From positions 62,001-126,000 of the forward strand of contig JAWKPA010000012.1 of assembly GCA_041390905.1 (NCBI GenBank): a stretch of DNA of 64,000 nt, given 5' to 3'. Positions 8,114 through 16,540 of this stretch are shown in pieces. The notes under the pieces are model-generated. The model ran no database searches. It was given only the letters and a program-made list of their open reading frames with translations, and was not told the DNA's origin. The stretch is from JACKCD01 sp041390905 (GTDB taxonomy: Bacteria > Chloroflexota > Anaerolineae > Promineifilales > Promineifilaceae). The position numbers were made by a program, and so were the translations under genes. Each line of letters begins with the position of its first letter. Within the stretch, counting starts at the first letter, position 1.

Positions 8114-9402
8114 GCCCCGTTCAATGCCGCCTCAATCTGCTTCCCCCAGCCAAACAACAGCTCATCCTGCTGCCAGCCGGCCGCTAACTGCAACCCCAGC
8201 GGCAGCCCATGCTCATCAAATCCGGCGGGAACGGTGAGGGTGGGGACACCGGCGTGGGTCCAGGGCAGATTCATTACCGGGTCGCCGGTGCTGTCCAGCC
8301 CGGCAGGGGCCGCACCAAGGGCGGGGGGAGAGAGCCACACATCCACGCCGTGGGCAGCGGCGGCAGCGGCCAGTTCGTGGCGCAGTTGCGCCCGCCCAGC
8401 CAGGGCAGTTTGGAGAGAAACGGCCGTTATTCCCCGTCCCCGCACAATCAAATCAGCCGTTTTGGGATGATACCGTTCCCCATATTCCGCAAACCATTGC
8501 CCGTGAACCTGCGCCGCATCCGCCGCCACAATCACGTTATGGCGGGCGTAGATGTCGTCAAAATCAGCCATCAGCGGCACAGATTGCAGCCCAAACCCGG
8601 CCGCCGCCAGCCTGTCGCAGGTGGCGCGAAAATGCGCCAGCCCCACCGCCGAGGTGCGCTGCAAATACGCCCCTTCGGGAATGCCCAGCGTGGGGCGGCT
8701 GGCGGCAACGGGCTGCCAATCGGCGCACAGCAGGCTGGCGGCCAGTTCGCACCCGGCCACGTCGCTGGCAAACAGGCCAATGTGGTCCACCGAGGGGGAC
8801 AGCGGGATGACCCCGGCGCGGGAAATGCGGTCATAGGTGGGTTTGTAGCCGACTGCGCCGCAAAAAGCAGCCGGGCGATTGATGGAGCCAATTGTCTGCG
8901 TGCCAAAGGTTAGCGGAGCCAGCCCCGCGCTCACCGCCGCCGCCGAGCCGCTGCTGGAGCCGCCGGGGGTGTGGGCCAGGTTGTAGGGGTTGCGAGTGGG
9001 GCCAGGGGCAAAGTAGGCAAATTCGGTGGTGACGGTTTTGCCTAAAATGAGTGCCCCGGCCGCTTTGAGCTGGGTCACGCTGGTGGCTTCCTGCCCTTGA
9101 ATGGCGCTGGCGGGGACGCGGCTACCCGCCTGGGTGACAAAGCCATCGGTGTGGAAAATGTCTTTCACGCCGATGGGAATGCCAAACAGCGGTGGGCGGG
9201 CGGCGGGGTCGGGGTATTGGGAGAGCAGGGCCTGGGCATCGCGGCGCAGGCGGGCAAAGCGGTTTTCTTCGGGGACAAAAGCCAGCACGTCTGGCTCGCG
9301 CTGGTTAAAATAGGCTTCGAGTTGGTCGAGGTGGGTGAGGAGGGATAAACGGCCGTTTCTCAACTCAGCGGCCAGTTGGGTTAATGAATGGTGGGCAAAC
9401 AT
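8110..9402 (-). CDS. Amidase signature (AS) family amidohydrolase
   Basis: About 430 residues. The Ser-cisSer-Lys triad of the AS family is visible: Lys in GIPIGVKDIF, the cis-Ser in the Gly/Ser-rich loop TPGGSSSGSAAAVSAG, and the nucleophile region in FGTQTIGSINRPAAFCGAVGYKPTY. The reaction is hydrolysis of an amide bond. The spacing is not that of a confirmed GatA, and no gatC/gatB is adjacent, so I call a generic amidase (AtzF/allophanate-hydrolase-like). The start at MFAHHSLT follows AAAAAGG; the ~40-codon upstream extension is repeat-derived sequence. The stop codon comes from the palindrome at 8089. Confidence 0.85.
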   Translation of the reverse strand: MFAHHSLTQLAAELRNGRLSLLTHLDQLEAYFNQREPDVLAFVPEENRFARLRRDAQALLSQYPDPAARPPLFGIPIGVKDIFHTDGFVTQAGSRVPASAIQGQEATSVTQLKAAGALILGKTVTTEFAYFAPGPTRNPYNLAHTPGGSSSGSAAAVSAGLAPLTFGTQTIGSINRPAAFCGAVGYKPTYDRISRAGVIPLSPSVDHIGLFASDVAGCELAASLLCADWQPVAASRPTLGIPEGAYLQRTSAVGLAHFRATCDRLAAAGFGLQSVPLMADFDDIYARHNVIVAADAAQVHGQWFAEYGERYHPKTADLIVRGRGITAVSLQTALAGRAQLRHELAAAAAAHGVDVWLSPPALGAAPAGLDSTGDPVMNLPWTHAGVPTLTVPAGFDEHGLPLGLQLAAGWQQDELLFGWGKQIEAALNGA

Positions 9403-9466
9403 CGGGTCATCCTTTTTGGGTGGCATATGGGCGTATTGTAAACAATGTTTGGCTGGGGACAAAGTG

Positions 9467-9531
9467 GACGACAGATGACGGACGACGGACGACGGACGAC
9501 GGAAGTTGTCTGTCGTCGATTGTCCGTCGTC
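9467..9531. repeat. Tandem-unit palindrome, GACGACG family
   Basis: Tandem GACGGAC/GACGACG units (9467-9502) face TGTCGTCGATTGTCCGTCGT (9510-9530) in the intergenic gap between the divergent amidase and GNAT genes. Confidence 0.65.
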
Positions 9532-9545
9532 AAGGAATATACACA

Positions 9546-10016
9546 ATGGCAGAACTAATGATTCGTGAGGCGACTGTAAATGATTGTGCGGCGTTGGCGT
9601 GGCTGAACCAACTGTTTAACGGCGGGGATGGGGATGTGGAGCAGATGGGGCGGCAGATGGTGGCGGCGAGGGGGGTAGAACGGCCGTTTCTCGCCTTTCT
9701 CAACACCCAGCCCGTTGGTTTTGCCTGCCTGCGCCTCATCCCCATGGTGTGCGACCCGCACCCCTATGCCGAGCTAACCGAACTATTTGTGCTGGAAGAA
9801 GCGCAGCGGCAAGGCGTGGGGCGAGCCTTGCTTGCCCATGTAGAAGCCGTGGCGCAGCAAGCAGGCGCAACCCGTATGGGGCTGATGACAGGACTGGATA
9901 ACCGCAATGCCCAAGCCTTTTACCGTCGCCTGGGCTACAGCGACGACGGATTGGAAATGGAAAAAATGCTGCAAAACAGTGCCGGAAATGTTAAATCAGA
10001 TTTAACATTGTTTTAA
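9546..10016 (+). CDS. GNAT-family N-acetyltransferase
   Basis: 156 residues. It begins MIREATVNDCAALAWL, a standard GNAT beta1-alpha1, and has the acetyl-CoA pyrophosphate-binding motif A, LFVLEEAQRQGVGRALLAHVE (R/QxxGxG/A type). It ends with the typical NRNAQAFYRRLGYSDDGLEMEK. The acceptor substrate is unknown. AAGGA lies 9 bases before the ATG; the upstream open extension is the GACGACG repeat and is not coding. It stands alone between divergent and same-strand neighbours. Confidence 0.9.
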   Translation: MAELMIREATVNDCAALAWLNQLFNGGDGDVEQMGRQMVAARGVERPFLAFLNTQPVGFACLRLIPMVCDPHPYAELTELFVLEEAQRQGVGRALLAHVEAVAQQAGATRMGLMTGLDNRNAQAFYRRLGYSDDGLEMEKMLQNSAGNVKSDLTLF

Positions 10017-10091
10017 GCCCAACTTTAAGCAAGTATCAACAAAATCGAATACTATGTGAACAAGTGATTTACTGGTTTTGTATCGGAAAAG

Positions 10092-10126
10092 AAACGGTTT
10101 CGCTCCATACGGGAGCGAAATCGTTT
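10092..10126 (+). promoter_or_regulatory. Stem-loop immediately before the ribosome site
   Basis: AAACGGTTTCGCTCC and GGGAGCGAAATCGTTT pair around the loop ATAC with about one mismatch, ending directly at TTTAAGGA, the ribosome site of the DUF4405 gene. It may be a terminator for the GNAT transcript (T-run TTTT at its end) or a leader structure. Confidence 0.5.
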
Positions 10127-10135
10127 TAAGGAAAC

Positions 10136-10678
10136 ATGGCACACAACGTAGCAAGAAAATGGGGCATAAGCCCCACAAAGCGTAATCTTATTTGGGATAT
10201 TGGTATCGGACTGGGTTTTCTGGTTGTTTTTAACCAGGACATGACTGGCAAAACGCTGCATGAATGGCTGGCAATGGCCTTATTTGCGGGTGTCATCGCC
10301 CACATCATTTTTCATTGGAAATGGGTGGTCAACATCACCAAACGGTTTTTTACGGCCAAACTGCCGCCACAAACGCGGCTAAACTATGTGCTCAACGGCG
10401 GGCTGGCGGGGGCTTTTGTGCTAATGGGGATAAGCGGCCTCATGATTTCGGAATCAATCATGCCCATTATCGGGCTGGGGGATGCCGGGGGCTTGTGGAA
10501 AGATATTCACGAAATAGCCAGCAAACTGGCCTTGGCGGCAGTCGGTGCCCATGTGCTGCTGCACTGGAAATGGCTGTGGGTCAACGGCCGTAAATATCTC
10601 ATTGACGACTTCCTCAAGCGGCTCCCTGCCCTGGGTGGGCTAAAAACGTCCCCTTCGCGCAGCGATTCATTACCGTAG
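10136..10678 (+). CDS. DUF4405 membrane protein, possible heme-binding cytochrome b type
   Basis: 180 residues with four predicted transmembrane helices. It is built as two similar halves, each with a conserved pattern: LHEWLAMALFAGVIAHIIFHWKW, and then IHEIASKLALAAVGAHVLLHWKW. The repeated HE...H..(F/L)HWKW histidines are the family signature and are placed like axial heme ligands in cytochrome b561-type four-helix proteins. Heme binding is inferred, not proven. The gene is preceded by a stem-loop and followed by a long perfect-looking hairpin. Confidence 0.8.
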   Translation: MAHNVARKWGISPTKRNLIWDIGIGLGFLVVFNQDMTGKTLHEWLAMALFAGVIAHIIFHWKWVVNITKRFFTAKLPPQTRLNYVLNGGLAGAFVLMGISGLMISESIMPIIGLGDAGGLWKDIHEIASKLALAAVGAHVLLHWKWLWVNGRKYLIDDFLKRLPALGGLKTSPSRSDSLP

Positions 10679-10713
10679 CAAACAGTGGTGCCGTTTGGCA
10701 ACCACTTTGCGAA

Positions 10714-10774
10714 CAGTTGCCAATGGTTCGCCGCCAGACGGCTCCACTAGCTGGCGGCGAATCATTGGCAACTG
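10714..10774. repeat. 24-bp-stem palindrome between convergent genes
   Basis: The stem (10714-10737 against 10751-10774, CAGTTGCCAATG...CGCCGCCAG) is nearly perfect around a 13-base loop. It lies in the 190-base gap between the convergent DUF4405 and TPR genes. A partial extra copy, GGCAACCACTTTGCGAAC, is at ~10697. It could serve as a two-way terminator, though it lacks T-runs. Confidence 0.65.
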
Positions 10775-10849
10775 GTTACTTTTGCAGGTTGATTGGCATC
10801 TTGGAGCAAGACATAGGCACAACGCCTGTTTGTGTTTGGCCTCAAGAAA

Positions 10850-10868
10850 GGGCGTATGCGATACGCCC
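10850..10868. repeat. Short palindrome, GGGGCGTAT family
   Basis: GGGCGTAT (10850-10857) and ATACGCCC (10861-10868) form a hairpin touching the stop codon of the TPR gene. On the minus strand it reads GTAGGGGCGTAT, so the TAG stop is the repeat's first bases. Confidence 0.55.
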
Positions 10869-11972
10869 CTACCGTTTGCGTTTGGCCTTGCGAATGGCCT
10901 TGACGTGGGCTTGATAGGGTTTGGGGATGGATTTCACGGGGTTGCCACTGACCAACGCTTCCACAACATCAAGATAGGCCACAAAATCATAGCGGGCAAC
11001 GCCAAAGCGGGTGTTGTCGCCAATCTGGTCACGCAGTTGTTTGGTTTGAGCCAGCAAAATGGATTTATGCTGCTGGCCGCGCTGCACGGCAACGGCCGTT
11101 TCCCGCACCTGCTTTGCCAATTGCGCCATCGTCTCCTTCGCCGCCCCCAACATTGCCATCTGCCGCTCTGCCGGGTTCATGCTCGCCAAATTCTCGTTGG
11201 CTCGCTGCACTGATTCGGCCAGCGACTGCTTTTCAGCATCGCTCATTTGGGCAAGCTGGCTGGCCGTGGCCTGCGCCGCCGCCAGCAATTCGGCACGGGC
11301 CTGGGGTGGCATGGCCGCCAGTTCGCGCAGTTGCTTTAGCGTAGCTTGATCTTCAGCCAGCTCTGGCGCATCAATTTGCTCATCCAGCGCTACCACCCCC
11401 TCCATTGCCGCCACGGCATCGTCGTATCGTTCGGCGTCCTGGTAATAACCGGCCAGATTGTGGAGCAAAATGCCAAGCTGGGTCAGGGCGGGGACAGAAT
11501 TGCCCAGGGCTTGCGCCAGCGCCACGGCTTCTTCTTGCAGCGAAACGGCCGTTTCTCCCTCTCCCCTCTGTGCTGCGGCCTGCGCCTCCTCGCCCAATGC
11601 CGCAACGGTTGCCTGTAGCTCCAGCAGCACCACCTGCTCCCGTTCGGCGGGAGAAAGCGCGGCCAGCCGCTGCATACGCACCAGTGCCGCCCGGTCTTGC
11701 TCCAGATCGGGGTTGTGGGTGCGTTCATCAAGGGCAACCACTTGTTCCAGCGCGGCAATGGCCTGGGCAAAACGGCCGTTTGCCTCATACAAATTTGCCA
11801 GATTAAACAGCAGCACGCTTTGCGCCACCCATAGCTCATCCGACTCGCCCGCCTGCTGTACCAGGGCAATGGCTTCTTGCTGGTGAATAACGGCCGTTTC
11901 GTAATCACCTACTGCCGCCGCTGCCTGCGCCGCCGCCACCAATTCACCCAATGGGTCGTGTGTTTTGCTCAT
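10869..11972 (-). CDS. Tetratricopeptide-repeat (TPR) protein
   Basis: 367 residues, alanine- and glutamine-rich and all-helical. TPR-like units include AAAVGDYETAVIHQQEAIAL, LANLYEANGRFAQAIAALEQVVAL, ... and LAGYYQDAERYDDAVAAMEGVVAL. The first two units recur as a second block after ~110 residues, indicating duplication. The C-terminal third is a long charged helix ending in a basic tail (HVKAIRKAKRKR). There is no enzyme motif and no signal peptide, so it is probably a cytoplasmic scaffold. The Uup gene and a short remnant (11984-12130) lie upstream on the same strand. Confidence 0.8.
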   Translation of the reverse strand: MSKTHDPLGELVAAAQAAAAVGDYETAVIHQQEAIALVQQAGESDELWVAQSVLLFNLANLYEANGRFAQAIAALEQVVALDERTHNPDLEQDRAALVRMQRLAALSPAEREQVVLLELQATVAALGEEAQAAAQRGEGETAVSLQEEAVALAQALGNSVPALTQLGILLHNLAGYYQDAERYDDAVAAMEGVVALDEQIDAPELAEDQATLKQLRELAAMPPQARAELLAAAQATASQLAQMSDAEKQSLAESVQRANENLASMNPAERQMAMLGAAKETMAQLAKQVRETAVAVQRGQQHKSILLAQTKQLRDQIGDNTRFGVARYDFVAYLDVVEALVSGNPVKSIPKPYQAHVKAIRKAKRKR

Positions 11973-11983
11973 ACTGTGTTACC

Positions 11984-12130
11984 TCAACCAAAATGAGGGG
12001 GCATGATACCAGCTTTGGGAACAAGGAGGTAGGGGTGCGGCGGCGGCTCATCGGCCGGGAGCCAGTAGATGAAGTCATAATCGGCCAAATGCCGGTAGCA
12101 ATAGGCCAACAGAAAATTCCAGAGAATTTC
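11984..12130 (-). pseudogene. Possible remnant of an NB-ARC/TPR-type protein
   Basis: A frame overlapping the Uup stop codon reads LLAYCYRHLADYDFIYWLPADEPPP and then stops at 11984. I recognise a resemblance to the segment (A/I)xEYAYRHxxDYDxVWWIxAExP found in STAND/NB-ARC ATPases with TPR repeats. There is no credible start or ribosome site, so if real it is a decayed fragment or a domain piece left from a rearrangement next to the TPR gene. Confidence 0.3.
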
Positions 12131-14018
12131 ATTCCCCCTCCGCAATTTCGGTGAGTTCCAGCCAGCGCTCCATGATGGCTTCCAGCGACGTTTCGCACTG
12201 CTCAAGCCGGCCGGAAAGGATTTGCAGCTGCTGATAATCACCGCCAATGGCGTTGATGGCGGCCTGTAGGTCGGCTTTTTCCTGCTCCAACGCTTCAACC
12301 TGACCATCCAACTCCTCCAGCTCCCGCTTTTCTTTCCAGGTGAGCTTGCGCGGTTTGGCAGCAGGTGCGGATTCGGCGGGGCGGGGTTTGGCGGCGGCGG
12401 CGGGAGCGGCCGCTTGCTCGTCTTCCTGACGAAGCTGCTGGTAGGTGCTATAGGGGGCGGGGTAGCGGGGGGAAAAACGGCCGTTTTCAAACACCGCCAA
12501 AAAATCCACCGTCCTGTCCAAAAAATACCGGTCGTGGCTCACCACAATCAAACTGCCCGCAAACTGGTCGAGAAACGCCTCCAGCACCCCCAGCGTCTGC
12601 ACATCCAAATCATTCGTCGGCTCATCCAGAATCAGCACGTTGGGTTGCTGCGCCAGCACGCTCAGCAAATACAGCCGCCTCTTCTCCCCTCCACTCAGCG
12701 ACGAAATCCACGCCTGCTGCTGCGGCCGGGGAAAAAGAAACCATTCCAGCATTTGCGCCGCCTCAATCCGCTCCCCCTCCTGCGTGCGAATCAGCGGGGC
12801 GCGGTCGTTGATAAAGTCCAGCACCTTTTGGTCCAGCGGCAGCTCCCGGCTGTGCTGGTCGTAATACCCCACCACCACCGTTTCCCCCCACGTCACCGTC
12901 CCGGCATCGGGCGGCAACAGCCCGGTGAGTATGTCGAGCAGCGTGCTTTTGCCCACCCCGTTGGGGCCAATCAGCCCAATGCGATCCCCCTTTTCCAGCG
13001 TAAAGTCCAGGTCACGGAACAGGTCGTTTGCGCCAAATGATTTGGCTAACCCTTTGGCCGTCAGCACCTTGGTTCCCAGCCGACGGCTTGCCAGCGACAT
13101 CATCACCCGGTCATCGGCGCGGTCATAGCGAATATCCTGCAGCTCCTCCACCCGCTGGATCCGCGCCTTTTGCTTTGTCCCCCGCGCAATCGCCCCGCGC
13201 TGCAGCCACGCCAACTCCCGCCGCAGCATCCCCTGCCGCTTTTCTTCTCCCTGCGCCAGCAGTGCCTCCCGCTCCGCCCGCTGCTCCAAATAGCGGGTGT
13301 AGTTGCCGGGGTAGCTCACCAGTTCGCGCCGATTTAGCTCAATGATGCCATTGGCAACCCGATCCAAAAAGTAGCGGTCGTGCGTCACCATCAGCAGTGC
13401 GCCGGGCAGGTTGAGCAGATGGGTTTCCAGCCAGTCCACAGTGTCGGCATCAATGTGGTTGGTCGGTTCGTCCAGAATGAGCAGGTCGGCGGGGTCAACC
13501 AGCCCCTGCGCCAGCGCCACCCGCTTGCGCTCGCCGCCGCTGAGGGTGCCAACCCTGGCTTCAAACTGGGTAATGCCCAGCCGCGTCAGCACCGCCTTGG
13601 CTTCGGCCTCGGCCGCCCAGCCGTTACGCCTGTCCATCTCGTCGCTGATGGCGGCAAACTGCTCCTGAAGCTGTTTTTGGCGCGGGTTGGCCTGCAGCAG
13701 GGCGGCAATGCGCTCATAGTCGCGCAACAGCCGAATGTGGGGGGCATCGCTGGTGAACACCTGCTCCAGCACGGTGAAGTTGTCGTTGAGTTCCGGCTCC
13801 TGCGGCAGGTAGCGGATGCGAACGCCGCCCCAGACGGTGCGCTCGCCGCTGTCGGCGGGTTCCAGCCCGGTGATGATGCGCAACAAGGTGGTTTTGCCGC
13901 TGCCGTTGACGCCAATCAGCCCCAGCCGGTCGCCGCTGTTGATTCGCAGGCTGACCTGGGTGAGTAACGGCCGTTCGCTAAACTGTTTGCTGATGTTTTC
14001 CAGGGTGATTAAATTCAT
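12129..14018 (-). CDS. uup: ABC-F family ATPase, Uup type
   Basis: 629 residues with two ABC ATPase domains on one chain and no membrane segment. Domain 1 has Walker A GVNGSGKTT (residues 36-44), signature LSGGERKR and Walker B LLILDEPTNHID. Domain 2 has GPNGVGKST, LSGGEKRR and VLILDEPTNDLD. The C-terminal ~100 residues are an Ala/Pro linker and then a coiled coil (EKRELEELDGQVEALEQEKADLQAAI), the feature that separates Uup from other ABC-F proteins. Uup is associated with ribosomes and with suppression of precise transposon excision. Function here is by family. Confidence 0.88.
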   Translation of the reverse strand: MNLITLENISKQFSERPLLTQVSLRINSGDRLGLIGVNGSGKTTLLRIITGLEPADSGERTVWGGVRIRYLPQEPELNDNFTVLEQVFTSDAPHIRLLRDYERIAALLQANPRQKQLQEQFAAISDEMDRRNGWAAEAEAKAVLTRLGITQFEARVGTLSGGERKRVALAQGLVDPADLLILDEPTNHIDADTVDWLETHLLNLPGALLMVTHDRYFLDRVANGIIELNRRELVSYPGNYTRYLEQRAEREALLAQGEEKRQGMLRRELAWLQRGAIARGTKQKARIQRVEELQDIRYDRADDRVMMSLASRRLGTKVLTAKGLAKSFGANDLFRDLDFTLEKGDRIGLIGPNGVGKSTLLDILTGLLPPDAGTVTWGETVVVGYYDQHSRELPLDQKVLDFINDRAPLIRTQEGERIEAAQMLEWFLFPRPQQQAWISSLSGGEKRRLYLLSVLAQQPNVLILDEPTNDLDVQTLGVLEAFLDQFAGSLIVVSHDRYFLDRTVDFLAVFENGRFSPRYPAPYSTYQQLRQEDEQAAAPAAAAKPRPAESAPAAKPRKLTWKEKRELEELDGQVEALEQEKADLQAAINAIGGDYQQLQILSGRLEQCETSLEAIMERWLELTEIAEGE

Positions 14019-14028
14019 GAGGGGAATA

Positions 14029-14096
14029 GAGATTGGGGATTGGAGATTGGAGATTGATGAAGGGTTTCAATCTCCAATCTCCAACCACTAATCTCC
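14029..14096. repeat. Tandem-unit palindrome, GGAGATTGG family
   Basis: GGAGATTG-type units (14029-14057) face CAATCTCCAATCTCC (14068-14096). The right arm runs into the M50 peptidase gene and forms its last codons (GGAGATTAG, Gly-Asp-stop). Confidence 0.8.
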
Positions 14097-15254
14097 CTTT
14101 GCTTGATCCAAAATCGCCTGTAGCCACGCCGCTTCGGCCAGGTTGGCCCCGGTTTGGGGATGATGACGCAGGATGTCGAGGCCAATTGTGGCTCTGGCGT
14201 GGGCGGCGGTGTGGTCGCCTTCGCGCAGCAGCACGGCGGCTTCGGCGCGGCAGGACAGGGGATGTTTGTGGCTGCGGCGGTGCAGCCGCTCCAGCCATTC
14301 CCGCCCTTCGGCCGGGTTGTTTTGGTACATGGCGAGCAGGTATGCCTTTTCCAGGGTAAAGCGGCCGACGGCACCGGGAAAGCGGCTGGCGCGGAGAGTG
14401 AAGGCATCGTCGAGGAGGAGGTTGGCTTGGGAAAAACGGCCGTTATCCACCATCCACTGATACACCAGCAGCCGCGCCATCATCCCTTCCGACGACGCAT
14501 CCAGCCCTGCCAGCACCTGCTGCACCATCGTTTCATCCCAGTCGCGGGGGCGCTGCCCCTGCACATCGGCACTGTTGAGGGCAACCAAGGCGCACCAGCG
14601 TTGGGCTTCGGCTCCGTTTTGCAGCAGCATGAGGATGCGGCCCCCGTCGGCGGGCATCCCGTTGGGATAGGTACCGGGTTTCATGGAGGTGAGGAAGAAG
14701 ATGAGGGAGGAAACGGCCGTTATTGCCGCACCTTCCCCCAGCCAGGCCGGAGCCGTAGACGGCAGCCCGTAGAACAACGCCCCCGCCAGCAGCGCCAGCA
14801 GCAAACTTGCCACCGGCCCACCCAGGGCAAACAGCAGCATCCGGCGGCGCAAATCATAAATCTCTTCCGGGATACAGGCCGCCAGCCCGTTAAATGCCCC
14901 GCCCCGGCTCAGGCCAAGGCGCAGCTTGCCCGTTTCGCGGCTGATTTTCAACGGCCCCACCACCAGCAAATGAAAACGTAATTTTGCCAGCCGACCGCCC
15001 AGCAAATGCCCCAGCTCATGCACGGCCGAGGTGAGTAGCAGCAGAGCCGCCCCCACTAGCAGCAGCCGCAAAAAGCTGCCAAACAAGCTGCTTCCCCCGG
15101 CCAGTTGCGCCCGGATAGCAATGCGGTTGACGTTGACCACCACAAGCCCCAACAGCCCGTAGAGCGTCAGGTTAAACACCCACGCCCACGCCGTCACCAG
15201 CCACGACTGCGGCCGGCGGCGGTACGGTTGGTCTAGTTCACTGTTAACGCTCAT
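14088..15254 (-). CDS. M50-like membrane metallopeptidase with helical C-terminal domain
   Basis: 388 residues. Hydrophobic helices occupy residues ~19-45 and 60-82. The zinc-binding HELGH (His79, Glu80, His83) sits at the end of a helix, as in site-2 proteases, and a second motif, PNGMPADGGRIL (~residue 200), provides the Asp ligand after further helices. The C-terminal ~170 residues are soluble TPR-like helices (ARLLVYQWMVDNGRFSQANLLLDDAF...). It may cleave within membranes to release a regulator, but no anti-sigma partner is adjacent. I start at MSVNSELD, because the in-frame upstream extension is repeat sequence. It ends in repeat-derived GD-stop. Confidence 0.8.
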   Translation of the reverse strand: MSVNSELDQPYRRRPQSWLVTAWAWVFNLTLYGLLGLVVVNVNRIAIRAQLAGGSSLFGSFLRLLLVGAALLLLTSAVHELGHLLGGRLAKLRFHLLVVGPLKISRETGKLRLGLSRGGAFNGLAACIPEEIYDLRRRMLLFALGGPVASLLLALLAGALFYGLPSTAPAWLGEGAAITAVSSLIFFLTSMKPGTYPNGMPADGGRILMLLQNGAEAQRWCALVALNSADVQGQRPRDWDETMVQQVLAGLDASSEGMMARLLVYQWMVDNGRFSQANLLLDDAFTLRASRFPGAVGRFTLEKAYLLAMYQNNPAEGREWLERLHRRSHKHPLSCRAEAAVLLREGDHTAAHARATIGLDILRHHPQTGANLAEAAWLQAILDQAKGD

Positions 15255-15258
15255 GGGG

Positions 15259-15327
15259 ATGTGTGGGGAGTAGGGTGTGGGGTGTGGGGTGTAAACACGC
15301 TCCACACCCTACACCCTACTCCCCACG
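15259..15327. repeat. Tandem-unit palindrome, GGGGTGTAGG family (copy 2)
   Basis: GTGGGGAGTAGGGTGTGGG-type units (15263-15292) face CCACACCCTACACCCTACTC (15302-15321). It lies between the M50 and mdh genes. Confidence 0.75.
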
Positions 15328-15337
15328 TCCAAACAAA

Positions 15338-16324
15338 TTACGACTGCAACAAATGCGCCACAACGTCGCGCTCTTCACGCAGTTCGTCCAGCGTGGCCTG
15401 GATTTTGCTTTGGGCAAAGTCGTTGAGCGGCACACCCTGCACGATGCTGTAGCCGCCCTGCCCGTCGCTGACCAGCGGGAAGGAGAAGATGAGGCCGGGG
15501 TCAATGCCGTAGCTGCCGTCGGAGGCCACGGCGGCGGAGAACCAGTTGCCTTCCGGGGTTTTGGCTTCAAAGCTGCGAACGTGGTCGAGGGCGGCGGAGG
15601 CGGCGGAGGCGGCGGAGGATTTGCCGCGTGCCTGGATGACGGCAGCACCCCGTTTTTGCACGACGCTGATAAATTCGCCGCGCAGCCAAGCCATGTCGTT
15701 GATGACTTCGGGAGCGGGACGGCCGTTAATTTTGGCATTTTCCCCGTCGGGATACTGGGTAGCACTGTGGTTGCCCCAAATCGTGAGGTTGCTCACCTCG
15801 TTAATGGACACCCCCGCTTTTTGCGCCAGTTGGGCATAGGCGCGGTTCTGGTCGAGCCGGGTGAGAGCGCCAAACCGTTCACGCGGAACGTCGGGGGCGT
15901 TGTTCATGGCGATGAGGCAGTTGGTGTTGGCCGGGTTGCCCACCACCAACACGCGCACATCGGAGGCACCGCGCTGGAGTGCCTGACCTTGCCCGGTAAA
16001 GATGGGGCCGTTTGCCAAAATCAGGTCGCCGCGCTCCATGCCGGCACTGCGCGGGCGTGAACCAACCAGCAGCGCCCAGTTTACGCCGTCAAAGGCGACG
16101 TTGGGGTCGTCGGTAATGACCATTTTTTCCAGCAGCGGGAAGGCACAGTCGTCCATTTCCATGACCACCCCTTCCAGCGAGGGCAAGGCCGGGGTGATTT
16201 CCAGTAGGTGCAGATGGACCTTGGTGTCCATGCCAAACACTTCGCCGTTGGCAATGCGCGGTAATAGTGAGTAACCAATCTGCCCAGCCGCGCCTGTAAC
16301 AGCAACTTTAACAACTCGTGACAT
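15338..16324 (-). CDS. mdh: Malate dehydrogenase
   Basis: 328 residues, the usual length of the MDH type-2 (cytosolic-like) group. It catalyses NAD-linked interconversion of malate and oxaloacetate in the citric acid cycle. It has the Rossmann motif VTGAAGQIGYSLLPRI (residues ~9-24), VVGNPANTNCL, substrate arginines in SRPRSAGMERGDL and TRLDQNRA, and the catalytic His in IWGNHSATQYPD. AAGGAG lies 8 bases before this ATG. The 41-codon in-frame upstream extension lacks a ribosome site and is not used. Confidence 0.95.
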   Translation of the reverse strand: MSRVVKVAVTGAAGQIGYSLLPRIANGEVFGMDTKVHLHLLEITPALPSLEGVVMEMDDCAFPLLEKMVITDDPNVAFDGVNWALLVGSRPRSAGMERGDLILANGPIFTGQGQALQRGASDVRVLVVGNPANTNCLIAMNNAPDVPRERFGALTRLDQNRAYAQLAQKAGVSINEVSNLTIWGNHSATQYPDGENAKINGRPAPEVINDMAWLRGEFISVVQKRGAAVIQARGKSSAASAASAALDHVRSFEAKTPEGNWFSAAVASDGSYGIDPGLIFSFPLVSDGQGGYSIVQGVPLNDFAQSKIQATLDELREERDVVAHLLQS

Positions 16325-16463
16325 GATGTTTTTCTCCTTAATCGAATCGGTTGGGGTTGCCAAACTCCGTTCTGGCGCATCTGCCCGTTTGTAACCCCAA
16401 TCGTGATTTGTAAAGGTAATCTTTTGGATAATGAAATTATCGCCCATTGGCGAAAAGTGGCAA

Positions 16464-16540
16464 ACGGTATTCAGTAATCAGTAATCGGTAATCGGTGTGC
16501 TACCGTTTACTGATTACTGTTTACCGATTACTGTTTACTG
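16464..16540. repeat. Tandem-unit palindrome, GTAATCA/GTAATCGG family
   Basis: CAGTAATCAGTAATCGGTAATCGG units (16472-16495) face TTTACTGATTACTG and TTACCGATTACTG (16505-16534). The right arm encodes the last residues and stop codon of the SpoU methyltransferase. Confidence 0.7.

Noticed and set aside
9426..9546. N-terminal extension of the amidase through the GACGACG repeat
   Set aside because: The ~40 extra residues are encoded by an inverted repeat; a ribosome site (AAAAAGG) supports the downstream start.
13380..13967. 195-aa + strand ORF opposite uup
   Set aside because: Antisense of a strongly conserved ABC-F gene; composition typical of a shadow frame.
14029..14096. Insertion sequence or MITE with terminal inverted repeats
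   Set aside because: No transposase anywhere in the window and no clear target-site duplications; the arms consist of tandem units rather than unique terminal repeats.
15263..16060. 265-aa + strand ORF opposite mdh
   Set aside because: Antisense shadow; contains long Gly runs from GGCGGAGGC repeats complementary to the MDH alanine/serine stretch.
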